Below the pieces are notes generated by a model, which saw nothing but the letters and a program-made list of their open reading frames with translations, did not search any database and was not told the DNA's origin. The translations under genes were made by a program, and so were the position numbers. 9,820 nucleotides of DNA from WVWW01 sp041568335 (GTDB lineage Bacteria > Acidobacteriota > Polarisedimenticolia > Polarisedimenticolales > Polarisedimenticolaceae), in contig JBFFZZ010000103.1 of assembly GCA_041568335.1 (NCBI GenBank), forward strand, positions 1-9,820, given 5' to 3'. The stretch's first letter is position 1, and each line of letters begins with the position of its first letter. Below are positions 1 to 6,549 of this stretch, piece after piece.

Positions 1-926
<926 letters not shown>

Positions 927-972
927 CGCTAAAACCTCCGAAAAAGCTCTAGTGAGAATAAGGAGGAGCGTG

Positions 973-996
973 CCGGATTGCCATCGGGAATCCCGG
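973..996 (-). other. Stem-loop in the aceB leader
   Basis: CCGGATT at 973-979 pairs with AATCCCGG at 989-996, giving 7 pairs with one bulged C around a 9-nt loop. On the minus-strand transcript it lies about 45 nt upstream of the aceB start. No U-run follows it on the minus strand, so it looks more like a leader or processing hairpin than a terminator. The pairing is seen directly; any function is inferred. Confidence 0.25.
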
Positions 997-1004
997 ACCG
1001 TTTG

Positions 1005-1023
1005 AAAAAGGCTCGGCTTTTTA
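1005..1023 (-). terminator. Weak A/T stem with U-run at the end of the ALDH gene
   Basis: AAAAAG (1005-1010) and CTTTTT (1017-1022) pair around a 6-nt loop, and the ALDH stop codon lies inside the arm. The symmetrical arrangement gives a U-run on either strand. The stem is only one G-C plus five A-T pairs, so it is at best a leaky terminator between the ALDH and aceB genes. Confidence 0.22.
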
Positions 1024-2778
1024 CTTGATGTGGCGTTTACCGGACCAGATCAGCGAGCGTGTGGGGACGCGATCCCGGAACCGTTTGGTCTTCAGTAGCC
1101 GCAGCATCGCGCGTAGCCGGCCCCAGCGGCTGCGGCCGTGGAGGTGCTCGATTCCGGCGGTCAGGATCCGATTGGAGGTCTCGTCGTACGGGTAGGCGCC
1201 GAGCGGACCCTCGAGCGCGTTGGCGTCGAAGGAAACGAACCGCTGGCGCGACATCTCGCGCAACCCCGGCGTCCCGTGGTTCTGGCCGATGCCGCTCATC
1301 TTGAGTCCCGACCAGGTCGCCGCGGGCTCGCCGAACGAATAGAGCACGTCGTTGATCGTCACCACGCCCGCCTGCAGGCCGACCATCAACCGTTCCGCCG
1401 TTTCCTTCGATTGGGTCCAGCCGCTGGAGGAGAGCGCGTAGTCGCTGTCGTTGGCCAGCATGATGGCGCGCTCGAGACTCTCGACCACGATGATCGGGAT
1501 CACCGGCCCGAGCACCTCCTCGCGCATCAACGGGCAATCGTTGGGCGGATCGAGCAGCACGGTCGGCGGGTAGTAGTACCCGGGGCCCTCGATCTTCACG
1601 CCGCCGCGCAACAGCCTGGCGCCGAGGACGACGGCCTGCTCGACGAGATCTTGAACGCGTTGACGGCGCCCGTCGGTTTCCATCGGTCCCAGGTCGACCC
1701 CCGGTGTCTGCGGATCGCCGACCCGGATTTTGTCCACTTCCTGAAGCACGCACTCGACGAAACGGGATGTGGCGCGCTCCTCGACGTAGATGCGCTGGAT
1801 CGACCCGCAGTTCTGGCCGGCATTGGCCAGTGCGCCCCACACGATTCCTCGCGCGGCGCGTTGCACGTCCGCGTCTCCGGCGACGATCGAGGCATGGTTG
1901 CCGCCGAGCGACAACACGACGGGGCGCGGCACGCACCCCGCGGTCGTCATCACGGCCTGACCCGCGCCGAGGCCACCCGTGACGAAAACCTTGTCGACCT
2001 TCTCGTGAGCGACGAGTCGCAGCGATTCGTCGGACGTTGCCGGGATGACGTTGACCACGCCGGCAGGAACCCCGGCCTGCGCGCACAGCTCGCCGATGCG
2101 CAACGCGGAGAGCGGTGTGCGCTCCGACGGTTTCAGGACGACCGAGTTGCCCATCGCGAGGGCGGCAGCGACCTGGATCAACGGGATCGCGAACGGGATC
2201 GGCGACGGGGTGACCAGCGCGATGACCCCGACGGCGTCGTACAGGTAATGCGCCCGTTTGTGCACGTAGTACGGATGGCGCGGATCGACGCTCAGACCGG
2301 CGTGATAGCGCTCGGCATGACGGATGATGAACTTGAGATGGTCGAGCGCCGGCAGGATTTCCTGCGACAGCGCCTCGATGCGCGGCTTGCCCTGCTCGCG
2401 CGCGATCAACTCGGCGATCTCCTCGGCGCTCTCGTAGATCAGCCGAGACAGCACCCGGAGGTGCCGGCCGCGCTCTTCGAATCCCGTCCCGCGCCACAGG
2501 GCGAGACCGCGCACCGCGGCGTCGACGGCACGCTCGACGTCGTCGGGGCCCGCATGCGCCACGCTGGCGAACGGCTCGCCCGTCGACGGGTCGATCAGCG
2601 AGCTCTGTCCCCCGCGGCCGCCCGACGGCTCGCCGTCGATGAACGGGAGCAGAGGCACACCGATGCGGATGGGAACGGACTCCCGCTGCGCGACCGCGGC
2701 CTTGTCTCGGTCGAGGCTGTCTTCGAATTCCGTCCGAATCACGGGGCCAAATATAGGGCCGCCATGTGGAGGAGGCAC
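1021..2778 (-). CDS. Aldehyde dehydrogenase-superfamily protein with atypical active site
   Basis: Member of the NAD(P)-dependent ALDH superfamily, cytosolic, up to 585 residues against about 480-500 for common members. Core landmarks: FIDGE (46-50), LKPSE (215-219, cofactor-binding Lys216), the cofactor loop near 265-275, the nucleophile Cys324 in AGQNC (320-324), EEVLGPV (420-426), and GIGQNHGTPGLREMS (497-511). Two residues normal for hydrolytic ALDHs are absent. The usual TPWNFP loop reads TPSPIPF (190-196), so the oxyanion Asn is Pro193. The usual ELGG reads SLGG, so the general-base Glu is Ser290. A basic extension of about 60 residues follows the catalytic domain (from about 525). Family knowledge: CoA-acylating members such as methylmalonate-semialdehyde dehydrogenase also lack that Glu, so an acylating or reductive role is possible. 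The start is uncertain: GTG 2778 gives the longest frame, but neither it nor GTG 2742 has a clear Shine-Dalgarno. It lies 57 nt behind the aminotransferase gene. The exact substrate cannot be given. Confidence 0.88.
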   Translation of the reverse strand: MPPPHGGPIFGPVIRTEFEDSLDRDKAAVAQRESVPIRIGVPLLPFIDGEPSGGRGGQSSLIDPSTGEPFASVAHAGPDDVERAVDAAVRGLALWRGTGFEERGRHLRVLSRLIYESAEEIAELIAREQGKPRIEALSQEILPALDHLKFIIRHAERYHAGLSVDPRHPYYVHKRAHYLYDAVGVIALVTPSPIPFAIPLIQVAAALAMGNSVVLKPSERTPLSALRIGELCAQAGVPAGVVNVIPATSDESLRLVAHEKVDKVFVTGGLGAGQAVMTTAGCVPRPVVLSLGGNHASIVAGDADVQRAARGIVWGALANAGQNCGSIQRIYVEERATSRFVECVLQEVDKIRVGDPQTPGVDLGPMETDGRRQRVQDLVEQAVVLGARLLRGGVKIEGPGYYYPPTVLLDPPNDCPLMREEVLGPVIPIIVVESLERAIMLANDSDYALSSSGWTQSKETAERLMVGLQAGVVTINDVLYSFGEPAATWSGLKMSGIGQNHGTPGLREMSRQRFVSFDANALEGPLGAYPYDETSNRILTAGIEHLHGRSRWGRLRAMLRLLKTKRFRDRVPTRSLIWSGKRHIK

Positions 2779-2835
2779 GCGGGGCCGGGCAATTTTTTGG
2801 TCGACTTTTCGGGCGTTTTGGGGCTCCTGGGCGCT

Positions 2836-4227
2836 TCAGACCCGCGCGTCGATCAGCCCGGCACGCCGCAACCGCTCGAAGCCTGCCGCCAGGCCCTCGA
2901 GGGTGCGGGCGAAGTCCTCCTCGCCGTGCGCGGTCGAGATCGCGCCCAGACCGGTGCGCACGGATACCCCGTGGAGCAGGAAAACGGACTTCAGCAGCTC
3001 GTCGTCCAGGACGGGATGCGAGCGCCGCGCCATCTCCTCGGGTGAGGAGGGGTCGCCCCCCGGTTCCCGCAAGACGTGCAGCATCATCAACGAGCTCGAG
3101 GAGCCGACCGGCGCGGGCGTCCCGAGCAGGCTGACGGCCAGACCAGCCTCGCCGGCGAGCTCGCGGATCGACTCGCGCAGCTTGCCCCCGGCACGGGCCA
3201 GCTCGGGATAGAGCGTCGTCTCTTCGGCGATCAGGTGTTCGAGCAGCGTTACCGTGGCGAGCAACCCCAGCTCGTGCGCGGAGTAGGTTCCACCCTCGAA
3301 TTTGACGCGGTGCTGCGCGCGCGTGCACAGGGCCAGCAGGTCGCGGCGGCCGGCGACCGCAGCGACGGGCATCCCGCCTCCGAGCACCTTCCCGAGGACC
3401 AGGAGGTCCGGTTCGATCCCGTAGAGCTGCGTCAGGTCGCCGGCGCGAAAACGGAACCCGGTGATGATCTCGTCGCAGACCAGAAGCGCCCCGTGATGGG
3501 CCGTCAGGCGGCGGATCTCATGCATGTAGTCGGGGGTCGCGGCGATCCCGCCGCCCTGTCCCATGACGGGCTCGACGAGCATGCAGGCGATGCGATCGCC
3601 GTGCTCGCGGAACACGCGCCGGAGCTCATCGATGTCGTTGTACCGAGTCAACAGGATCTCGCCCGGTGTGCTGCTCGACAGGCCCTCGGTTTCGATGCGG
3701 TCGTAGGCCTGCCCGTGGGGCGACACGCCCTTGAGCCCGAACGGCTGGCTTCCGTGCCAACCCCCTCGCACCTTCAACACCAGGTCACGGCCGGTGAATC
3801 CGCGACACAGGAGCGATGCGTAAAACGTCCCCAGCGACCCGCTCGTCGTAACGCGAACGGATTCGGCGCCGGTACACTTTACGATCAGCTCCGCGGCGCG
3901 AGCTTCGAGCTCGTGGAGCAGCCCGGTCTGAAGACCGCGCCCCTCGTCGAGCGCGGTGCGCAGCGCGTCGCGGATCAGCGCCGGGTTGTGACCCAGCAGA
4001 TTGGTGAAGTGCCCTTGCCAGTAGTCGACGAACGTGTGGTCGTCGAGATCGACGAAACGCGACCCGGAAGCTTGCCGTGCCACCGGCATGAACGGGTCGG
4101 CCCAACGCACCGCGTGGCTGCAGCCGTCGAGCAGGGAGCTCGCGTGCGCCCGGTGATGTTCCGCCGAACGCGGAAACTCGCGCTCGTACTCCTCGATCAG
4201 TTGCTGCTTGAACGTCTCAACGGACAT
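2836..4227 (-). CDS. Class-III PLP aminotransferase, glutamate-1-semialdehyde aminomutase-like
   Basis: A 463-residue fold-type I PLP enzyme, cytosolic. ATG 4227 is preceded by GGGAGG (4233-4238) at 5 nt spacing. Visible landmarks: phosphate-loop region TTSGSLGTFYAS (127-138), GFTGRDLVLKVRGGWHG (143-159), the PLP-ring Asp252 in CDEIITGFR (251-259), Schiff-base Lys280 in DLLVLGKVLGGGMP (274-287), and EGGTYSAHELG (311-321). These match the HemL/aminotransferase class-III layout. Differences from true HemL as I know it: the SGTEA motif reads SGSLG, the YHG Tyr is Trp157, GTLSGNP reads GTYSAHE, and the QFEAGF substrate-site segment reads RTGLGAI (424-430). I therefore do not call hemL. An omega-amino acid aminotransferase or aminomutase on another substrate is more likely. 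The adjacent downstream ALDH supports a paired aminotransferase/aldehyde dehydrogenase catabolic or biosynthetic step. The gene lies 51 nt after the transglycosylase gene. Confidence 0.87.
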   Translation of the reverse strand: MSVETFKQQLIEEYEREFPRSAEHHRAHASSLLDGCSHAVRWADPFMPVARQASGSRFVDLDDHTFVDYWQGHFTNLLGHNPALIRDALRTALDEGRGLQTGLLHELEARAAELIVKCTGAESVRVTTSGSLGTFYASLLCRGFTGRDLVLKVRGGWHGSQPFGLKGVSPHGQAYDRIETEGLSSSTPGEILLTRYNDIDELRRVFREHGDRIACMLVEPVMGQGGGIAATPDYMHEIRRLTAHHGALLVCDEIITGFRFRAGDLTQLYGIEPDLLVLGKVLGGGMPVAAVAGRRDLLALCTRAQHRVKFEGGTYSAHELGLLATVTLLEHLIAEETTLYPELARAGGKLRESIRELAGEAGLAVSLLGTPAPVGSSSSLMMLHVLREPGGDPSSPEEMARRSHPVLDDELLKSVFLLHGVSVRTGLGAISTAHGEEDFARTLEGLAAGFERLRRAGLIDARV

Positions 4228-4278
4228 GCCCGCCTCCCACCGCGAGCTTAGCAGCCAGCGGACGAGGTTGGCAGGGGA

Positions 4279-4911
4279 TCAGGCGCCCGGGTCGTGGAGT
4301 TGCTCGTAGTGCGAGAGGATGTCGCGGGCGTAGCGGCTGCCGTTGAAGGAGCCTGCGCGCAGCCACATGGAGACGCGGCTGGGCCCGAAACAGTAAGCGG
4401 TCAGGGCAATCTGCTCGTCGCCGAAGCGTTCGACGAGCTCCTTGTAGTAACGCACCCCGAGACGGACGTTCAGGTGCGGCGAGTGGAGGGTGTCCCTCCC
4501 GTTCCACTCGACATCGCTGCGCAAGGCCATGTCCTTGGCGACCCAGGGTCGCAATTGCATCAAGCCGACCGCGCCCGCGTGGCTGACCACGCGCGTTTTG
4601 AACGAGCTTTCCTTGGCGACGATCGCGGTGACCAGCAACGGATCGACCGACTCGGCGACCGACTCCTCGACGATCGCCGTGGCCAGTGTCCGATGCCAGC
4701 CCTCGGCCGCGGTCGGCCGGTGCCGGCGAACGACGTCCAGGACGACCTCGTAGTCCAACTCGCGCCGGACTTGGGCTTGGCTTTGCAACCAGGCTTCGTC
4801 GGTGGGGGTGGCGGAATCGATCGTGTTCCAACCCGCGCCCCCGACAAGCGCGCAAAACAAGCCGGTGAGAATCAGAAGTCGCTTTCCCTTGCGCTTGATC
4901 TTGTTTCGCAT
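4279..4911 (-). CDS. Membrane-anchored lytic transglycosylase (SLT domain, GH23-like)
   Basis: A 210-residue protein that would cleave the MurNAc-GlcNAc bond of peptidoglycan with 1,6-anhydro product formation, in the periplasm. A basic N-terminus (KIKRKGKR) and one hydrophobic segment (about 12-27) form an uncleaved anchor or signal peptide. The SLT domain covers about 75-205: catalytic Glu101 in AKESSF (99-104), SHAGAVGLMQLRP (110-122), NVRLGVRYYKEL (148-159), and ALTAYCFGPSRV (169-180). The last motif is normally AYNAGP; here Asn-Ala is replaced by Cys-Phe, which may alter glycan binding. ATG 4911 is chosen because the signal segment follows it directly and AGGTGG lies just upstream; an in-frame extension to 5184 has no protein-like character. 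There are no LysM or other cell-wall-binding modules. It is followed by the aminotransferase gene with a 51-nt gap. A candidate sigma-54 promoter lies upstream. Confidence 0.9.
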   Translation of the reverse strand: MRNKIKRKGKRLLILTGLFCALVGGAGWNTIDSATPTDEAWLQSQAQVRRELDYEVVLDVVRRHRPTAAEGWHRTLATAIVEESVAESVDPLLVTAIVAKESSFKTRVVSHAGAVGLMQLRPWVAKDMALRSDVEWNGRDTLHSPHLNVRLGVRYYKELVERFGDEQIALTAYCFGPSRVSMWLRAGSFNGSRYARDILSHYEQLHDPGA

Positions 4912-4966
4912 GATCACCCACCTGCCTTGATGCCCGGCCTGTGTTCCGGACACGCCGCTAGGAAAC

Positions 4967-4981
4967 GCAAGCACGATGCCA
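4967..4981 (-). promoter_or_regulatory. Candidate sigma-54 (RpoN) -24/-12 promoter for the transglycosylase gene
   Basis: Read on the minus strand, TGGCATCGTGCTTGC matches the RpoN consensus core: TGGCA at -24 (4981-4977) and TTGC at -12 (4970-4967), with the required 10 bases between GG and GC. The predicted start is near 4956, leaving a leader of about 45 nt before ATG 4911. The position after CA departs from consensus (T for C). No better sigma-70 promoter was seen here. Confidence 0.45.
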
Positions 4982-5052
4982 AAACGCGAGCGGCGAAAAG
5001 GCTTCCGATTGCTGGCGATTTCAAAACGGTCGGTCGCGGCTCCCGTGTCCCG

Positions 5053-5062
5053 TGTCGCGACA
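5053..5062. repeat. Perfect 10-bp palindrome TGTCGCGACA
   Basis: A self-complementary site about 72-86 bases upstream of the sigma-54-like element, preceded by a tandem CCCGTGT pair (5043-5049 and 5050-5055 onward, partly overlapping). It could be a dimeric regulator site. Short GC-rich palindromes also arise by chance. Confidence 0.25.
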
Positions 5063-5077
5063 AATCGACGCGATGGG

Positions 5078-5093
5078 GTCCGTGAATACGGAC
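5078..5093. repeat. 16-bp inverted repeat GTCCGT-N4-ACGGAC
   Basis: Perfect 6-bp arms (5078-5083 and 5088-5093) around GAAT, about 130 bases upstream of the predicted sigma-54 start. That is a distance typical of enhancer-binding-protein sites. The role is inferred from position only. Confidence 0.3.
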
Positions 5094-5238
5094 GATCCGG
5101 CGTAGCCGCCAGCGAATTCCCGTCCTGTCCGGAAAGACGACAGCGAGTGTCCGCCGAACCGACATGTTGCCTCGCGGGGACCATGCTCCAAACCTAGTCA
5201 GCGGCGCGGATACCGCGCAAGCATGCGACGTGGGGCAA

Positions 5239-5274
5239 GCGGCTATGCAGCTTTTCGGCCACCGGATAGTCCGC
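5239..5274. other. Stem-loop with bulge
   Basis: GCGGCTAT (5239-5246) pairs with ATAGTCCGC (5266-5274), giving 8 pairs with one bulged base around a 19-nt loop. No U-run follows. It may fold in a transcript from either strand. No family was recognised. Confidence 0.25.
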
Positions 5275-5296
5275 CGGGTGGGTCGCGGCTTGGCGT

Positions 5297-5335
5297 GATC
5301 GTTAAGCCGAACCGTATGAGGCGGTTGGATCGATC
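5297..5335. other. Nested stem-loop with a competing upstream pairing
   Basis: Outer GATCG (5297-5301) pairs with CGATC (5331-5335). Inner AACCG (5310-5314) pairs with CGGTT (5322-5326) around a 7-nt loop, extended by two C-G pairs across a bulged G. GGCTT (5287-5291) could instead pair with AAGCC (5304-5308), excluding part of the inner extension. No known riboswitch core was recognised. Confidence 0.25.
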
Positions 5336-5417
5336 CCCGGAACCACCGGCCGTTCCCCTGCCGCGTTTTCTTGCCGACGATCCTGTCGGCGCCGGCGAGA
5401 TATTTTTTTGAACGCTG

Positions 5418-5440
5418 AAGAAAACCCGCACCGCGTGCGG
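5418..5440 (-). terminator. Intrinsic terminator for the leftward GNAT-SUI1 transcript
   Basis: On the minus strand CCGCAC-GCG-GTGCGG (5440-5426) forms a 6-bp all-strong hairpin with a 3-nt loop, followed at once by GTTTTCTT (5425-5418). It lies about 180 nt past the SUI1 stop codon. A transcript ending here would run antisense across the whole plus-strand small RNA locus. Confidence 0.45.
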
Positions 5441-5481
5441 ACCGCCGGTTCGCTTGAAACCGTCCGCGTGAAAGAAACCCC

Positions 5482-5509
5482 TTCACATCCGTCACGGGAG
5501 AGGTAAGAT
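5482..5509 (+). promoter_or_regulatory. Sigma-70-type promoter of the small RNA
   Basis: TTCACA (-35, 5482-5487) and TAAGAT (-10, 5504-5509) are separated by 16 bases. Each matches the consensus at four or more of six positions. The predicted start is at G5515 or G5516. No plus-strand reading frame follows, but a strong terminator-ended structure does. Confidence 0.5.
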
Positions 5510-5515
5510 CGGCGG

Positions 5516-5622
5516 GCCAGGAAGAGGGGATAGGCTCAGAACAATCGGCGCACGGCCGCTCGGGCTATTGAGGGGTACGGCCCGAGACGACCGGTCGGCC
5601 GGTTGTCCTGAGCCTTGTTTTT
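5516..5622 (+). ncRNA. Candidate structured small RNA, about 107 nt, family not recognised
   Basis: The locus has a promoter just upstream, a long helix and a terminal U-run, and no protein frame. The 16 bases at 5533-5548 pair with 5599-5614 (15 of 16 including one G-U; the single mismatch is A5540-C5607), and A5532-T5615 extends the helix to 17 positions. Inside it, CTCGGGC (5559-5565) pairs with GCCCGAG (5580-5586) around a 14-nt loop containing GAGGGG, with asymmetric internal loops on either side (5549-5558 and 5587-5598). T-rich 5616-5622 follows the closing stem. The A-C mismatch and G-U wobble suggest a transcribed helix rather than a DNA palindrome. The SRP RNA apical motif is absent and it is too short for ordinary 6S RNA. 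A trans-acting RNA or a protein-titrating RNA are options. It overlaps the last two bases of the opposing SUI1 stop codon. Confidence 0.5.
5533..5622 (+). terminator. Long closing stem plus U-run ending the small RNA
   Basis: The 3' arm CCGGTTGTCCTGAGCC (5599-5614) re-pairs with the 5' arm and is followed by TTGTTTTT (5615-5622). The U-run exists only for plus-strand transcription; the minus strand reads TATCCCC after the stem. Termination is therefore directed rightwards, against the SUI1 gene. Confidence 0.5.
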
Positions 5623-5977
5623 ATCCGCCCGCGCGTTTCGCGTCGTAGCCCGCGCGGATCAGCTCCTCGACGACGCGGTCACGATGATCTCCCTGGATCT
5701 CGATCGTGTCGCCCTTCACCGTGCCGCCGGATCCGCAGACCCGTTTGAGTCGCCTGGCGAGTGTCTTGAGCTCGTCGGGCGGCAACGCCAGCCCGAGCAC
5801 GACCGTCACGCCCTTTCCCTTGCGACCCTTCGTCTCGCGCCTCACCCGGATGGGGCCGCCCGTCGCGCCCGGCGTCGTCGAACACGCGCAGGCATCCGCC
5901 GGGTGGCCGCAACGCGGGCACGTCTTGCGCGAGCGTGACGAGTACACCGTTCCTCGAGGGGGTCGATCGAATCCCAT
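5621..5977 (-). CDS. SUI1/eIF1-like translation factor (YciH family) with N-terminal Cys knuckle
   Basis: A 118-residue cytosolic protein related to eukaryotic eIF1, proposed in bacteria to bind the 30S subunit and influence initiation fidelity. SUI1 core: TKGRKGKGVTVVLGL (49-63), LARRLKRVCGSGGTVKGDTIEIQGDHRD (73-100) and the ending LIRAGYDAKRAGG. Before it, CPRCGHPADACAC (20-32) has four Cys in a CxxC-x6-CxC arrangement that could bind zinc; E. coli YciH lacks this, but such a knuckle is common in other bacterial homologues as I recall. ATG 5977 has GGAG at 5987-5990 (9 nt away). It begins one base after the TGA of the acetyltransferase gene, which suggests translational coupling. The stop codon lies in the U-run of the opposing small RNA terminator. 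Family assignment is firm; the cellular role is only partly known for the family. Confidence 0.93.
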   Translation of the reverse strand: MGFDRPPRGTVYSSRSRKTCPRCGHPADACACSTTPGATGGPIRVRRETKGRKGKGVTVVLGLALPPDELKTLARRLKRVCGSGGTVKGDTIEIQGDHRDRVVEELIRAGYDAKRAGG

Positions 5978-5978
5978 C

Positions 5979-6488
5979 TCACGACACTCCGAATCGCTTC
6001 TCGTACCAGGCGACATCCCAGTAGCGATCGAACTTCCGGCCGACCTCGCTCAGCACGCCGACCCGGCGATACCCGAGATCGCGATGCAGCGCCTCGGAAA
6101 CGTCGTTGGGCAACGCGACGCCCGCGTAGGCCCGGTGCACGCCGGCGCGCTCGAGCGCTTCGACCAGCGCCTGCATGAGCCTTCGTCCGGTGCCGCGCCC
6201 GACGGCGTCGGGACTCAGGTAAACGGTCGTCTCGACCGAGATGTCGTACGCGGCGCGCTCCTTGAACGGCGTGCTGCAGGCAAATCCGATCACGCCGTCC
6301 GGGCCCTGGGCCACGTACAGCTGGAGCCGCCCCGCGGCGGAAAACTGCTCGAACCAGGCTCGCCGGCGCTCCGCGGCGGGGGGCTCGAGGTCGAAGGTGA
6401 CATGGGTGGTCGCGACGTAGTGGTCGTAGATCCTTGAGATCGCGTCCAGGTCGGAAGGCGCCGCGTGACGGATCGTCGGATCGCTCAT
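5979..6488 (-). CDS. GNAT N-acetyltransferase, phosphinothricin/methionine-sulfoximine type
   Basis: A 169-residue GNAT enzyme that would transfer acetyl from acetyl-CoA to the amino group of a small amino-acid-like substrate; relatives (Pat, MnaT/YncA) detoxify phosphinothricin and methionine sulfoximine or sulfone. Visible: IRHAAPSDLDAISRIY (6-21), the FKERAAYDISVETTVYLSP strand (75-93), the acetyl-CoA pyrophosphate loop VGRGTGRRLM (96-105), LPNDVSEALHRDLGY (126-140), and the family ending VGRKFDRYWDVAWYEKR (149-165). ATG 6488 is chosen because the conserved domain begins at residue 5 and GGGAGAG lies upstream; an in-frame extension to 6710 is antisense to another gene and is not protein-like. 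It is followed by SUI1 after one base and is divergent from the small membrane protein gene (61-nt gap). The real substrate cannot be told from the sequence. Confidence 0.9.
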   Translation of the reverse strand: MSDPTIRHAAPSDLDAISRIYDHYVATTHVTFDLEPPAAERRRAWFEQFSAAGRLQLYVAQGPDGVIGFACSTPFKERAAYDISVETTVYLSPDAVGRGTGRRLMQALVEALERAGVHRAYAGVALPNDVSEALHRDLGYRRVGVLSEVGRKFDRYWDVAWYEKRFGVS

Positions 6489-6549
6489 GGGATCGGATCT
6501 CTCCCGCGCAACATCGCCGCCATGGTACCGCAGATGGCATGATGCACTC

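Larger units (their letters stand above)
4912..5515. other. Roughly 600-base stretch without a credible gene, rich in signals
   Basis: Translations in all six frames lack protein-like composition or family motifs. The stretch holds a sigma-54-like site (4967-4981), palindromes (5053-5062, 5078-5093), stem-loops at 5239-5274 and 5297-5335, a minus-strand terminator (5418-5440) and a plus-strand promoter (5482-5509). Part of it is the leader/upstream control region of the transglycosylase gene. I recognised no known riboswitch. Confidence 0.6.

Noticed and set aside
3410..3420. tRNA T-arm-like GGTTCGATCCC
   Set aside because: It lies inside the aminotransferase gene, where the opposite strand encodes the expected GIEPDL segment; no acceptor or anticodon stem surrounds it.
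1037..4251. Very long overlapping open frames on both strands across the ALDH and aminotransferase genes (for example plus-strand 1138-3045 and 3076-4251, minus-strand 3328-1037)
   Set aside because: They are Arg/Ala/Pro-rich frame shadows produced by high GC, with no family motifs, while the overlapping frames carry complete enzyme motifs.
5309..5321. GAACCGTATGAGG, resembling the 5' half of group II intron domain V
   Set aside because: The matching 3' half (ACGGTTC after a tetraloop) is missing and no intron protein or domain VI is present.
5373..5409. Hairpin GCCGAC-N6-GTCGGC followed by seven T on the plus strand
   Set aside because: The T-run is 12 bases from the stem, too far for a normal intrinsic terminator, and no plus-strand transcript is expected upstream.
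4914..5495. 193-residue minus-strand frame in the long intergenic stretch, and the N-terminal extension of the transglycosylase to 5184
   Set aside because: Composition is Arg/Pro-rich with no motif. The signal segment and Shine-Dalgarno fit the start at 4911, and a terminator and promoter-like sites lie inside the frame.
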